64,000 bases of DNA from assembly GCA_018676675.1 (NCBI GenBank), contig JABHEG010000028.1, positions 1 to 64,000 of the forward strand. The letters run 5' to 3'. This document shows, piece after piece, positions 9,433 to 18,829 of this stretch. The translations under genes were made by a program, and so were the position numbers. A model generated the notes under the pieces. It did no database searches. It saw only the letters and a program-made list of their open reading frames with translations, and had not been told where the DNA came from. Each line of letters begins with the position of its first letter. The first letter of the stretch is position 1. Source of the DNA: Lentisphaerota bacterium (lineage in GTDB: Bacteria; Verrucomicrobiota; Lentisphaeria; Oligosphaerales; JABHEG01).

Positions 9433-11106
9433 CTAGACAGCCGGCTCGATTCCCGTGATTCTCATCTCTGCCCCGCCCCCGTCGGCTTCCCGGTACTCGA
9501 TGTCCCAGTGGTGGGCCAGGACGATCTGCCGGACGACTGCGAGGCCGAGGCCCGTGCCCTGTTCGCTCAGGGTGAAGTAGGGGCGGAAAATGTCCTCCCG
9601 AGCTTCCTCCGGAACGCCCGGGCCATTATCAGATACAGATAGTGACAGGCTTGTGTCTCGGCCAGTCGTCGCGATGGAAACGTGACCACCGACAGGTATT
9701 GCCTGATAGGCGTTGAGGAGCAGATTGAAGAGGATCTGCCGCAACTGCCCCGCATCGGCCATCACACGTTTGGTCGGCAGGTCTGTTGTGACTTCGATTT
9801 GTTTGTCCTCACGGTCCATGTCCAGTGCTCGGAGCACATCGTCGACGAGTTCCGGCACATCTACCGGGGCCAGGTTGGGATGGCGGGGCCGTGAGTAGGC
9901 GATGAATTCCCCGAGTCGACTGTTCACACGGTCCACTTCCGCAATGACTGACTTGGCTCGTTCCCGGCCGGCGCAGCCGACCTCCTCGTCTCCCGCGATC
10001 AGCTGAGCGATGCCGCGTACTGCGTTGAGGGGATTGCGGGTCTCGTGCGCCAGCCCGGCAGCGGCCGTATTCATCTCTCGCAGGTGCGTGTTCATCTCCT
10101 GGGTCCGCACCAGGCGCAGGCGGAGCTCCGTTGCTCGGCTCAGGCTGCCCCAATTGAGGGAGAGAGCCCCGGCAATCAGCATGACCAGAAGACCAAGCGC
10201 CGCGCGCAGCCACAAGTCCTGCCGGATCTTCCGGTTCGTGTCCAGAGCTGAGAGCACCAGGACAAAACGCTGCAGACCGTGCTTCTCAAAGAGTTTGGTG
10301 AACTGTTCCTCGCTCAGCCATGGCGGGTAGCTGGGCCGTTCACCCCGTCGTCCGTGGTCCCGGAGCCACTTGCGGAAGCGATCCCGGGCCGCGGGGTCGA
10401 TGTTGTCGAAAAATCCTGACCGTCGTGTCTTCCCTTCCTGCACGGTGTCGACGGAAGGTGAGTCCGTCGGGGCGCGGGGGGCTGCCTTGGCTCTTCTCCC
10501 ATCCTCGTCTTCAGGATCCGGATCGTTCCAGGTCCGTTCCTGAGCCGGCCGTCGGTAGTCTCCAAGGTCGACGTCTCGTCGTCCTCCCCGTCGTGGTCCT
10601 CCCGGACCAGGCATGCCCTCGACCAGCAAGAGCTTCCGTTCCTCGGTTTCCTCGGGACCGTCCTCCTTCTCTTTCTTCTGCGTGTCGCCGGGGGTAGGCG
10701 CAAAGCGGACCAGCTCAACGACGGTGAGCTCATCGGGCGTCCACTGCTGTGTCCCGGCCGGAAGCTCGCCGACTGCTGCTCGGAGTGAGGCGCCGGCGGA
10801 CGCTACCGTCTCGCCACTTGGGCTGACCAGAGCCAGCGAGATCAGGTCACTTGACTTTGACAGCGCCTTCAACGCCGCTTCCAGGCGATTGCGGTGCACC
10901 GTGCCGAAACGGCTTTGTGAGCGAAGGACTACCTCCAGCGATGTCGCGATATCCTGGGCATGACTGGCCAAGCTCTTCCGTTCTGCCGTCCGCACACGCC
11001 GATGCTCGACCGCCTGCCAGACGACGCTGAGTATGACCACTATGGCCAGGCCCAGTGAGACAATCCGGTTGCGTGGATTGGTCTGTGATGCGTGCTTTTT
11101 TGGCAT
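9433..11106 (-). CDS. Membrane sensor histidine kinase (AtoS/ZraS-like)
   Basis: 557 residues. A membrane segment at about 18-32 and another at about 300-318 bracket a large extracytoplasmic region of roughly 265 residues, which includes an acidic, Arg/Gly/Pro-rich stretch (about 140-230). The HisKA box GLAHETRNPLNA places the phosphorylated His at about 354. The ATPase domain shows the N box (NLLLNAYQAIP), G1 (DNGPGVP) and G2 (GTGLGLAVVRQ). It sits 20 bases after the secretin-domain gene and before the regulator, so it may sense secretion or envelope status; that is inference. Confidence 0.92.
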   Translation of the reverse strand: MPKKHASQTNPRNRIVSLGLAIVVILSVVWQAVEHRRVRTAERKSLASHAQDIATSLEVVLRSQSRFGTVHRNRLEAALKALSKSSDLISLALVSPSGETVASAGASLRAAVGELPAGTQQWTPDELTVVELVRFAPTPGDTQKKEKEDGPEETEERKLLLVEGMPGPGGPRRGGRRDVDLGDYRRPAQERTWNDPDPEDEDGRRAKAAPRAPTDSPSVDTVQEGKTRRSGFFDNIDPAARDRFRKWLRDHGRRGERPSYPPWLSEEQFTKLFEKHGLQRFVLVLSALDTNRKIRQDLWLRAALGLLVMLIAGALSLNWGSLSRATELRLRLVRTQEMNTHLREMNTAAAGLAHETRNPLNAVRGIAQLIAGDEEVGCAGRERAKSVIAEVDRVNSRLGEFIAYSRPRHPNLAPVDVPELVDDVLRALDMDREDKQIEVTTDLPTKRVMADAGQLRQILFNLLLNAYQAIPVGGHVSIATTGRDTSLSLSVSDNGPGVPEEAREDIFRPYFTLSEQGTGLGLAVVRQIVLAHHWDIEYREADGGGAEMRITGIEPAV

Positions 11107-11126
11107 GACGATTTCCCGCAGGGGGG

Positions 11127-12161
11127 CTACTTCGACGTTTCACCGACAGGAAGATACTTGCGCATGTCACGGTCTACGAAAGCCCCGGGCACCAGTTCGG
11201 TTGCGTCACGTTCGGCTTGAGTGAGTTTTTCGACATCGGCAGCCCCAGTCACCACGTGTGGCGTCAGGAAGATCAGCAGTTCGGTCTTCTCTTTCTTCTT
11301 GATCGTCCGGCGGAAGAGCGCTCCGATCGCCGGGATATCGCCGAGCAGCGGAATCTTGCGGGTCAGTTCGGTCTCCTCATCGGACATCAGGCCCCCGATA
11401 ACCACGGTTCGGCCATTGGGCACCACGACTCGTGTTTGAGCGGAACGCTTCGCGAAGGTCGGGGCCTCAACCGATTCGGAGATGGCCACGCTTTCGCCGG
11501 TCAATGTCGAGATCTCCGGAGCGACGTCGAGTTCAACCGTGCCGTCGTCAGTGATGTGTGGCGTAACCGTGAGGATGATCCCGACGTCCTCGTATTCCAC
11601 CGTATTCAGGACGCGGCCGTCGTCAGTAACCTGGCTGTTGCGGATAAATGGGACTTCCGCGCCGATGGTAATGGTTGCTTCCTCGTTACTCCGGGCCATG
11701 ATCGATGGGCGCGACAGGACTTCCATCTCCGAGACCTCGGCCAGGGCGCTCAGGGTAACCTGCAGGTCATTCTGGAGGATGCTCACCGTGCCTCCCTCAG
11801 TGAAGCCCGCTGCCCCGAACATGGTCTCAATGATGCTTTGGTCGCCATCGTGGTTGGTCCGGTCGTGCGTGATGTCTGTCCCGACATCCAGGTCATCTCC
11901 ATGCTTGACCTCGAGGAAGAGGACCTTGATGAGCGCCTGCGGCACCGGTCGGTCGAGTTCTTCGATAACACGCTTGATGATGTCATTCGTTTCCGGATCC
12001 GTGGTCACAATCAGTGACTTCGTGTCCAGATCAATCTCAAAGTGAGCCTGACCGAGGCGCTTCCCATCGGAGGCGCTCACCGGTGTGTTCTGTCCGGGGC
12101 ATGTTGCCGGCAGGAACGCAGCCACGAGGACGAGTAGGCAGGCAGTGATTGAGAGTTTCAT
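11127..12161 (-). CDS. Secretin-domain protein (C-terminal half of a split GspD)
   Basis: 344 residues with a signal peptide ending near CPGQ. After a short N-domain-like segment (SLIVTTDPETNDIIKRVIEE) comes the secretin barrel domain: QVTLSALAEVSEMEVLSRPS, then VVVPNGRTVVIGGLMSDEE and IPLLGDIPAIGALFRRTIKK. These are the hallmarks of the GspD/PilQ outer-membrane pore. The N0-N3 periplasmic domains of a normal ~650-residue GspD are instead in the upstream gene. The ATG overlaps the TAA of that gene by one base (TAATG), so the halves are probably made in equal amounts. Confidence 0.9.
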   Translation of the reverse strand: MKLSITACLLVLVAAFLPATCPGQNTPVSASDGKRLGQAHFEIDLDTKSLIVTTDPETNDIIKRVIEELDRPVPQALIKVLFLEVKHGDDLDVGTDITHDRTNHDGDQSIIETMFGAAGFTEGGTVSILQNDLQVTLSALAEVSEMEVLSRPSIMARSNEEATITIGAEVPFIRNSQVTDDGRVLNTVEYEDVGIILTVTPHITDDGTVELDVAPEISTLTGESVAISESVEAPTFAKRSAQTRVVVPNGRTVVIGGLMSDEETELTRKIPLLGDIPAIGALFRRTIKKKEKTELLIFLTPHVVTGAADVEKLTQAERDATELVPGAFVDRDMRKYLPVGETSK

Positions 12162-13744
12162 TATGGTCTCCTCACCGTTGCGGCTGTGTTGGTCAACGTG
12201 CGTCCGGCTCCGCCCGTGGCAGTAGCACTGCTTGTCCCGGATGTACTGTCAAGGTCGTCGAACATGCCTTCGAGCATCTCCTGGAGTCTCTCCAGGTCGG
12301 CATGCTTGATGCGGTAGATGTAGACCTGCGGAACGTTCTGGGGGGTTGCATCGAGTCGCTCGATCATGTCAGCAATCATGGTGAGGCTCTCATTCGAGGC
12401 TGTGACGATGACAGAGTTTGTCCGGCTGTCGGCCACAGCTGTCACCTCGGCCTCCTGGAGTTTTCTGTCCGAAGATGAGCCGCCTGTTCTTCCCCGGCTC
12501 GTTCCGCCGCCACCGCGCGTGCTGCCGAACCCTCCGCGCATTCCGAACGGTCCTCCCATGGTCCGTCCACGGTTGTTGTTGCTGGTGCTGCTTTCCTGTT
12601 CGAAGAGTTCATTTACGGCTTCAGCGATGTCTTCTGCTTCCGCGAATTTCAAGGGAAAGACACGCAGTGAGCGCGTTTCTTCGGTCGGGACATCCACCTG
12701 TTCGACAAGCAACTCGATATCATCGAAGAGGTCACCCGGAGCGCTGACAACCAGGGAGTTGCTGCGTTCATCCCCCACGGCTGTCACCTTCACCGATGCC
12801 GCCCGATTGCCATCCTGCTGTTGGTTGTTGTCGTCTCCGCCGCCCCCGCCACGCATGCGCATGAAGAAGCTCCTCATGCGGTCGCCGGCGGAGGACCGTC
12901 GGTTACTTTGGGTAGAGGGTGTGGTGAACACCTTGTTCACGACCTCCGCCAGCTCTTCCGCCACCGCGTGCTGAAGTGGGAACACTTTGACTTCACTCAC
13001 GCTCGATATGGACGTGTCCAATGCCTCGATGATGGATGCGATTCTGCGCACATTGGTTTGTGTGTCGGTGATGATGAGGGCGTTGCTGCTCTCATTGGCC
13101 GAGAGATTCGCGTAGGAGGGGACGAGCGGTTGCAGGTTCTCAAGCAGCTTGGGGGCGTTGGCGTAGCGTATCGGGATGATCTGAGTGATCATCGACTCCG
13201 CTTTGTGGATTTCCTCAGGGTCCGCTCCTGATTGGACCGGCAGGTCGTACTTCTTGGCCTCTTCGCGGGGAACGATCCGGAGCGTTCTATCCGTCTTGAT
13301 CGCGACCAGGCCTTTTTCGCCCAAGACGCTGTTAAGGAGCTCGACCACCTCAGTGTGATTGAGCGGCTGATGGCTCTCGACATCGACCGTTCCAGTGAGT
13401 TCCGCCGGCCTGATGACAACGAAGCCTGCGGTCTTGCTCAAGTACTCGAGTACGGTGCCGAGCGGGGCGCCCTTGAAGTTGAGTCTGATGAGTTCCTGAG
13501 GACCGACTGAGACGCCATTGGTCGTGCCGGGCTTGGGTGCTACGGCACCGGCCGGCTGGGTCGACGGCGCGGAGGAATCCGTGGTCGCAGCAGTATTGGC
13601 TGCGGGCGTTGCTGTGGCTGACGTTGCGGCCTGCTTTGGGGGCGCATCGGCGGCGGGCGCAAATGAGGCGAACAGTAACGCACCTGCACACAGCGCCAGC
13701 GGCAGCAGTGAACGAGGAGTGGGAGGGCCTTGTTGGGTCATCAT
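12161..13744 (-). CDS. Secretin N-domain protein (N-terminal half of a split GspD)
   Basis: 527 residues with a signal peptide (about 1-33). It contains serial secretin N domains: an N0-like unit (RLNFKGAPLGTVLEYLSK, about 88-160), then three N1-type units starting near IIPIRYANAPKLLENLQPLV, VFPLQHAVAEELAEVVNKVF and VFPLKFAEAEDIAEAVNELF, and the beginning of a fourth (YIYRIKHADLERLQEML). Gly/Arg/Ser/Asn-rich linkers separate them. The secretin barrel domain is absent; it is in the next gene. The start overlaps the stop of the GspC-like gene as ATGA. Confidence 0.88.
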   Translation of the reverse strand: MMTQQGPPTPRSLLPLALCAGALLFASFAPAADAPPKQAATSATATPAANTAATTDSSAPSTQPAGAVAPKPGTTNGVSVGPQELIRLNFKGAPLGTVLEYLSKTAGFVVIRPAELTGTVDVESHQPLNHTEVVELLNSVLGEKGLVAIKTDRTLRIVPREEAKKYDLPVQSGADPEEIHKAESMITQIIPIRYANAPKLLENLQPLVPSYANLSANESSNALIITDTQTNVRRIASIIEALDTSISSVSEVKVFPLQHAVAEELAEVVNKVFTTPSTQSNRRSSAGDRMRSFFMRMRGGGGGDDNNQQQDGNRAASVKVTAVGDERSNSLVVSAPGDLFDDIELLVEQVDVPTEETRSLRVFPLKFAEAEDIAEAVNELFEQESSTSNNNRGRTMGGPFGMRGGFGSTRGGGGTSRGRTGGSSSDRKLQEAEVTAVADSRTNSVIVTASNESLTMIADMIERLDATPQNVPQVYIYRIKHADLERLQEMLEGMFDDLDSTSGTSSATATGGAGRTLTNTAATVRRP

Positions 13745-14451
13745 TTGGACTCCTTTCGGCGGCGTTCCATCAGTCGTTTGAGGACATCGTTTGCCGCGGG
13801 GGCTTCTGACGATGCGTTCGAGGGGGGATCTGTGAGAGACGGGGTTGCTTTGGGGGCAGTCAACGTGGCCCGGCCTTCGGTCGAGCGCCAGCCATCGTCG
13901 GCCTCTTCAAGTTGGGTGCCCACGGGCCAGTCCATGATGGCGTCTCCGATGATCAGGGTGACGCCGCCTGTGTCGGCGATGCCTATCCTGCCGGGCCCGA
14001 TCTCCTGGCCCTGAGCCAGTGTGAATGCACCTGTCCATTCCGCCCGTGACGACGAGACAAAGCCAATGATTGCGTCCTCTCCGAGCAGAATCCCGGTCAG
14101 ATGCAGATGGTCTCGCTGTTTCACCGGTTCGGGAGCAGGGGGGGGCAGGGGGGCCTTCACAGGCGGCCCGGGACGAGAGCGGCCGGGATCGAAAACGTTG
14201 CGGTCTACAATGATCCCGAACGCTTCCATAGATGGGGGTGTACCGGCCCCCTGAACGGCGCAGAGTGCGAGGAAGCTGGCGGTCATCGTGAGGAGAACTG
14301 TGCGGGTCGAAGCCGGGAGAACCGGCCGGTTGCGGAGAACCGGCTCCTCCAAGGCGAAGCCAGCCGGTTGCGTCACGTGATCGCGTTGGTGGTGGAACGT
14401 GATCCCATGGGGGGGGACCAGCTCTGCCTGATGGTGGAACGTGCGGTTCAT
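13741..14451 (-). CDS. GspC-like inner-membrane T2SS protein
   Basis: 236 residues. One membrane segment lies at about 50-68 (TVLLTMTASFLALCAV). It is followed by IIVDRNVFDPGR, the short motif typical of the GspC/PilP homology region, a proline-rich linker, and a beta-rich domain (LTGILLGEDAIIGFVSS). It would link the inner-membrane platform to the secretin N domains. The ATG overlaps the upstream stop (ATGA). The first 50 residues are unusual: they are encoded partly by a dispersed repeat (14325-14352) and by direct repeats of GGTGGAACGTG, so translation might instead begin at an internal ATG. Confidence 0.65.
   Translation of the reverse strand: MNRTFHHQAELVPPHGITFHHQRDHVTQPAGFALEEPVLRNRPVLPASTRTVLLTMTASFLALCAVQGAGTPPSMEAFGIIVDRNVFDPGRSRPGPPVKAPLPPPAPEPVKQRDHLHLTGILLGEDAIIGFVSSSRAEWTGAFTLAQGQEIGPGRIGIADTGGVTLIIGDAIMDWPVGTQLEEADDGWRSTEGRATLTAPKATPSLTDPPSNASSEAPAANDVLKRLMERRRKESK
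14325..14352 (-). repeat. Dispersed hairpin repeat inside the GspC-like gene
   Basis: On the minus strand TTGGAG is followed by GCCGGTTCTCCGCAACCGGC, a hairpin with seven-base arms. It closely matches the left arm of the cloverleaf element at 40464-40520 (TTGGAGCGCCGGTTCTCCTA, then ACCGGC). Here it is translated as part of the N-terminal extension of the GspC-like protein. Confidence 0.55.
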
Positions 14452-15002
14452 GAGGCGTCCCCCTTTGCAGGTGTATCAGGGCTCCACAGCACGGCACACA
14501 CATCGACCGTGAGCGTGAGATGCCTCGGGTTGGAGCTGGTGGACGCGATCGTGAGATTGGCGACGCGAAGGGGCATGGGTGATGTCTCCACTTCATACAG
14601 GAAACGGGCCACCGCTTCGAGGGTTCCGGCAGCTGTGATGCGGAGTTCGAAGATGCGGGGCTGATCGCCATCGGCGTCTGTCCAGCGTGGGCGTGTCGCG
14701 CTCAGTTGGAGGCGTGTCTTGTCAGCCCAGCGGCGTGCGGCGGTGATCAGGACACTCTCGGCCGCAGACGTCCCCCCCGGAAGAGCGTTGGCTCCGAACT
14801 CCTGAAGCCGCGTCTGCCAGGCCTCGGCCTGCCCGGACAGGTGTTCGGCTTGCGCAAGCTCGGCCTCAAGCACGCGGATTCGGGCAGACCGTTCCCGGCA
14901 GGAGCGGAGTAGAGGCTGCAGGATGGTGCGATCGGCCACGAGCAGGGCCAGACACGCCACAGCCGCAACACTGAGGAGACGTTGTCGTGAGTTGCCTGTC
15001 AT
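14448..15002 (-). CDS. GspM/PilO-like T2SS assembly protein
   Basis: 184 residues from the ATG at 15002, which overlaps the upstream stop as ATGA; the open frame extends further upstream but inside the gspL-like gene. It has one N-terminal membrane segment (LLSVAAVACLALLVADRTIL), a coiled-coil (about 25-60), and a ferredoxin-like C-terminal domain (FELRITAAGTLEAVARFLYE). This layout is that of GspM/PilO, a bitopic partner of GspL. Sequence identity in this family is low, so the call leans on architecture and position. Confidence 0.7.
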   Translation of the reverse strand: MTGNSRQRLLSVAAVACLALLVADRTILQPLLRSCRERSARIRVLEAELAQAEHLSGQAEAWQTRLQEFGANALPGGTSAAESVLITAARRWADKTRLQLSATRPRWTDADGDQPRIFELRITAAGTLEAVARFLYEVETSPMPLRVANLTIASTSSNPRHLTLTVDVCAVLWSPDTPAKGDAS

Positions 15003-16384
15003 GGTCGTACTCCCTCCAGCCACGTGAAACTCACCGCGAAGGCCATCGCCCGGCTCTTGGCGGTCCCGGCCCGTGTCTGGACGACCCGGAAGTCGCCGAT
15101 GTTCGGCGATTTCCGCATGGTCTCCTGCATGGCCAACCAGGCCTTTGAGTCGGTTGCATGCCCATCGAGTCTGACTGCTGTCCCATCTGCAACCGTCAAC
15201 CGGTTGACCCACACCGTGCCTTGTTCCGGGAAGCTCTCGGCCACCAGGCGGAGCAGCGCGAGACTGTTGGGCATGCGGTCGAACCAGGGCGCGAGGGAGG
15301 TTACTTGCTCGTGAGCATCAGTCACCTTCGCGACCGTTGGGGCGAGAACGGCGAGTTTGCGCTTCAGGGTTGCTTCACGCCGGAGCTGTACGCTAACGAA
15401 AACAGCGCATCCCAGGCTGATCATCACGAGGAGCACAGCTGCCCGTACGAGGCGAACCCGAACGGACGAGACACGGACAGGCTCCCGGCGAGGCGCGAAG
15501 AAGCCGAGAGCGCCATCCCGGAGCGACATTGCCGCGGCGGCGCCAGGCGTCAGGCGCGGATCATCGTTGGCGTCGTTGGCTTGGGTCATCCTTGGGACGT
15601 CTCCCGCGGCGTCTGCGAGGGCACCGTTCCATTCCGTGACGAGCCGTGTGTGGTCGCGGGGCCCGTCCACCAAGTCCATCTCGGTCACGTCGCCGCGGAG
15701 ATCGTCCGGGAGCCCTGCCAGGGCCAGGCGGACAGGCAGTCTGAGCTCACTGCTGCTTTCTCCAGAGCCCGGATCGATTGTGTTGAGGCTGCGAAGTATG
15801 ACCAGGCTGCCGTCGAAGGTGACCTGGAGCAGTGCTTCGTCTGACTGCAGGGAAAGAACCACACCTACGCCCGAGGCGTTGCGCTCGGCCCTCAGGACTC
15901 CCGGGGCGGCTCCGATGAGATCAAGCCCAGCGGCCCCAAAGACGCGCGTGATGTGCGCCAGACGGGCTTTGCCCATGGCAAACAACGTTGCCCCCTGCCT
16001 GTCCTGTGGGAGCGCGTATCGCGAAACTGCCAGGACGGCCTCATCGGGGGTGATCGGCATCCCTTGTTCAAGCTGAAGCCACAGGAAGGACTCTTCGTCC
16101 TCAGGTGGAAGGGCCGGGATCACGATCTGCCGTGACAAGAGCCACGCCGGCGGAACAGCAAGAAGCCACTTGCGCTCACGGATGCCCTGCTCGCGCAACT
16201 GATCCCTGAGACCTCGAGCCACCACATCAGGAGCGTCTGCTGCGATGTCGGCTTTGAGCGGCAGGTGACTGGTCCCGGTCACGCTCACCGACATTCCGCG
16301 CCTGCGAAGCCGGATCACCCGCAGAGCATCTCCCTGGGGTACGGCCACGGCCAACGTCCGCCATTTGTCTCGTGTCACGTTCAA
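14999..16384 (-). CDS. gspL: GspL-like protein (PilM-type ATPase fold fused to PilN-like segment)
   Basis: 461 residues. The N-terminal ~300 residues resemble the actin-like cytoplasmic domain of PilM/GspL (WLLAVPPAWLLSRQIVIPAL; LWLQLEQGMPI). A membrane segment follows (LVRAAVLLVMISLGCAVFVS, about 325-345), then a coiled-coil and a PilN-like periplasmic domain (WVNRLTVADGTAVRLDGHA). It therefore looks like a PilM-PilN fusion, as in GspL. The start appears to be TTG at 16384, preceded by AAGGTG; a GTG two codons later is possible. It lies 47 bases after gspK. Confidence 0.75.
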   Translation of the reverse strand: MNVTRDKWRTLAVAVPQGDALRVIRLRRRGMSVSVTGTSHLPLKADIAADAPDVVARGLRDQLREQGIRERKWLLAVPPAWLLSRQIVIPALPPEDEESFLWLQLEQGMPITPDEAVLAVSRYALPQDRQGATLFAMGKARLAHITRVFGAAGLDLIGAAPGVLRAERNASGVGVVLSLQSDEALLQVTFDGSLVILRSLNTIDPGSGESSSELRLPVRLALAGLPDDLRGDVTEMDLVDGPRDHTRLVTEWNGALADAAGDVPRMTQANDANDDPRLTPGAAAAMSLRDGALGFFAPRREPVRVSSVRVRLVRAAVLLVMISLGCAVFVSVQLRREATLKRKLAVLAPTVAKVTDAHEQVTSLAPWFDRMPNSLALLRLVAESFPEQGTVWVNRLTVADGTAVRLDGHATDSKAWLAMQETMRKSPNIGDFRVVQTRAGTAKSRAMAFAVSFTWLEGVRP

Positions 16385-16431
16385 ACGTCACCTTTGCGTC
16401 TGGGGAAGATTGTCTACGTGGCCTGCCATCA

Positions 16432-17748
16432 TCAGAACAGCTCCTCTGATGTGACGCCCAACGCCCAGCCGAGGGCTGCCCGGTCCCGCCGGTAGACGAT
16501 TGTCGGGAGGTCGGTCGTGGTGTCGAACACAAAAAACGATCTTCTCATTCCCTTGTCCGCATCTCCTACCGCGACGACATCGGCACTGATCCGGCTGATC
16601 TGGGTGGTCATGTGTTGCCCGGCCTCAGCTGTCCTCTCCGCCTCCAACACGTCCGCGACCCAGGCGATCGACCCGAGTGACTCACTGTTCTGCTCCCTGA
16701 AGGTCACCAGGGCGCGCGCATCGTTTTCGTCAAGCCCGGGTAAGCACGCGAGTACAGGCACCGGCGCGGTGTTCACGTTGATCCTGCCTTCGATCCACTC
16801 GTCGTCGGTCGTGGTCAGGCCATCGGTTATCTTCGCGAATTCCTGGGCCGTGAGTGTGCTGGCCCGGTAGAACGCCAACAGATCGGCGTGATTGCTGTTT
16901 CCCGTGCTGACGTTGCCGATGACCTGCTGGGCTTTCTCCGCCCCCAACTGTTGCTCGATGAGCTGCTGTAGTTCCTGGGTTGCCTGACGGTCATTCACGT
17001 TGACTCTCTCGGAGCCGTCGGCCTGCCTGTTGTGCTCCCGGCTCCAGACCGTGACGTACTCGAGCAAGCCGTTCTCCTGCTCCGGGAAGGTCTGCTGTCG
17101 CAGGACGTCGAGGCTCCCGTCTTTCTCCCACGGGTCCTGCAGTCCGTTCAGGTTGCGGTCTCGGCCGAACAGGAGGTCAATGTCCGCACCGTAGACGAGC
17201 CGCAATTCCTCAGGGGAGCTGAACGGGGCGTTCTTGCACCGATAGGGGCGGGACAGGCGGAGATAGGTCTCCGACTCAGCCCCTCCGCTCTGGGGATCCT
17301 CGTCGGTATCGCGCCAGTCTATGATTGCGGCTGCCAGCTCGGCGGTCATTCCGGGCAGGGCCTTAAGCATATCAGCGGTTGCGGTGTTCAGGTTGAGCTT
17401 GCTTGCCTCATCGATCAGTCCGGCTGCTGCTTCGCTATCCCCATTCTCTTCGGTCGGTCGCCCGACGACCCAGAATCGTGCATTCCCGACCGGGACATCG
17501 TCGAGTCGTCCGGTTTCATCATCCGGGAGCGAGCTGGTCCAGTCCTCGCTCTGCAGCAGTGAGACCAGGTATCGCGTGGCTGCCTCCATGGCTGCCTCTG
17601 CCTGGAGCGTCGATACGGTGTTGGCGCAGCGGCGTTGCTCAAGCCGGATCGTGTGGGCCAGGCTCAGAGCCATGGTTGCCATCGCGGCGGCGAGCCAAAG
17701 CACGATCACCAGCGCGAAACCACCATCGTTGTTGCGCTTCCGTCTCAT
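16432..17748 (-). CDS. gspK: T2SS minor pseudopilin GspK
   Basis: 438 residues from the ATG at 17748, which overlaps the gspJ stop (ATGA). It begins with a short basic leader and a hydrophobic helix (GFALVIVLWLAAAMATMALS) that lacks Glu+5, as in GspK. The helix-hairpin-helix region typical of GspK follows (KLNLNTATADMLKALPGM; then RINVNTAPVPVLACLPGL). GspK caps the pseudopilus tip with GspI and GspJ. Confidence 0.88.
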   Translation of the reverse strand: MRRKRNNDGGFALVIVLWLAAAMATMALSLAHTIRLEQRRCANTVSTLQAEAAMEAATRYLVSLLQSEDWTSSLPDDETGRLDDVPVGNARFWVVGRPTEENGDSEAAAGLIDEASKLNLNTATADMLKALPGMTAELAAAIIDWRDTDEDPQSGGAESETYLRLSRPYRCKNAPFSSPEELRLVYGADIDLLFGRDRNLNGLQDPWEKDGSLDVLRQQTFPEQENGLLEYVTVWSREHNRQADGSERVNVNDRQATQELQQLIEQQLGAEKAQQVIGNVSTGNSNHADLLAFYRASTLTAQEFAKITDGLTTTDDEWIEGRINVNTAPVPVLACLPGLDENDARALVTFREQNSESLGSIAWVADVLEAERTAEAGQHMTTQISRISADVVAVGDADKGMRRSFFVFDTTTDLPTIVYRRDRAALGWALGVTSEELF

Positions 17749-18443
17749 GGCGTTTCCCCCCGCTGGTCGGTTGACTCCTCGTCGGCAGTGGGGCGAGCCA
17801 GAACAGCGACGAGGAGCTCGGGGGCAAGGACCGCTTCGCCCTCGCTCTCTCCCACAAGCTCGATGCGGACCTTGACCGCAGTTGGGGAATTGCCGTCTTG
17901 AAGAGAGGAATCCCACGTATCGAGCCACTCCTGGCCGTCGTAGTAGCTGAGGGTCAGCGAACTGATCGGGCTGAGCAGGACGGTCTCTTCGGGATCCTCT
18001 TCTTCGAGCGCAAGCAGGTTGTCTGAAACCGACCGGACCAGGGCCCACGTCGCGTCATCATCCTCTGTCTGGGACAGTCCATAGGTGACGCTGACCACGT
18101 CGCTCCCAAAAGCGTTCACGTTGGGCGAGTTCGTTGTTGTGACGAATTCCAGTGTATCCCGTCGGACGCCCTCGGTCTCATCCATCTCCCCGATGATCAC
18201 CGACCCGATATCCTCGTCAGTTGGCGTCATGTGGCGAATATCAGCACTGATCTGGTTCATACAGTGTTGGATTCTGGCATCGTCAGTCATCGCCGTGTCG
18301 CATCGTTCTCTGATTGTGTGAACGCCGCGCCATACGCCCAGGATCGAGGTCAGCAACACCGCTGTCAGCAAGGTTGTGGACAGGATTTCGAGCAGTGTGA
18401 AATTCCTGCTGCATGTGCTGGTGGTATTGCGGGGCAGGATCAT
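17745..18443 (-). CDS. gspJ: T2SS minor pseudopilin GspJ
   Basis: 232 residues. The prepilin motif NFTLLEILSTTLLTAVLL has the Glu at +5 of the mature protein. The beta-rich body (LEFVTTTNSPNVNAFGSDVV; VLLSPISSLTLSYYDGQEW) fits the GspJ pattern. Both ends overlap neighbouring genes by four bases (ATGA). Confidence 0.8.
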   Translation of the reverse strand: MILPRNTTSTCSRNFTLLEILSTTLLTAVLLTSILGVWRGVHTIRERCDTAMTDDARIQHCMNQISADIRHMTPTDEDIGSVIIGEMDETEGVRRDTLEFVTTTNSPNVNAFGSDVVSVTYGLSQTEDDDATWALVRSVSDNLLALEEEDPEETVLLSPISSLTLSYYDGQEWLDTWDSSLQDGNSPTAVKVRIELVGESEGEAVLAPELLVAVLARPTADEESTDQRGETP

Positions 18444-18829
18444 GACTCCTCCGCCGCAACAAGAGTGGAGATCCGTATGGCCAGCTGCTTCTCCTGGACT
18501 GGAAAGAACACAGTGATGGTGAGCTCCGTCATCGAGGTCGTCAATTCATCGTCCTCTGCCCAGTCCTCGATGTCCAGCTGCCAGGTGTATCCCGGCCACT
18601 CTTCGAATTCCCCGCTTGGCTCTGCATCCTGCCAGTCGCCGGTCACCGTCAACTCAGTCAGCTTCGCCTGGGCCAGACGGGCAGCAGCTTCGCTTCGCTG
18701 GGCTACCTCCGATGCCCGATGGGCCACAAGAACAGCGCTGAAGAGGACGGGCAGCAGAATCGAGGTCACCAGCAGGGCGGCCAAGGCCTCTGCGAACGTG
18801 AATGGTGAGGTGGTGATGCCCCGCTTCAT
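18440..18829 (-). CDS. gspI: T2SS minor pseudopilin GspI-like
   Basis: 129 residues, a typical GspI length. The N-terminus PFTFAEALAALLVTSILLPV is a prepilin helix with Glu+5. It lies between gspH and gspJ with ATGA overlaps on both sides, which is the canonical GspI position. Identity beyond the helix is weak, so position carries much of the call. Confidence 0.75.
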   Translation of the reverse strand: MKRGITTSPFTFAEALAALLVTSILLPVLFSAVLVAHRASEVAQRSEAAARLAQAKLTELTVTGDWQDAEPSGEFEEWPGYTWQLDIEDWAEDDELTTSMTELTITVFFPVQEKQLAIRISTLVAAEES

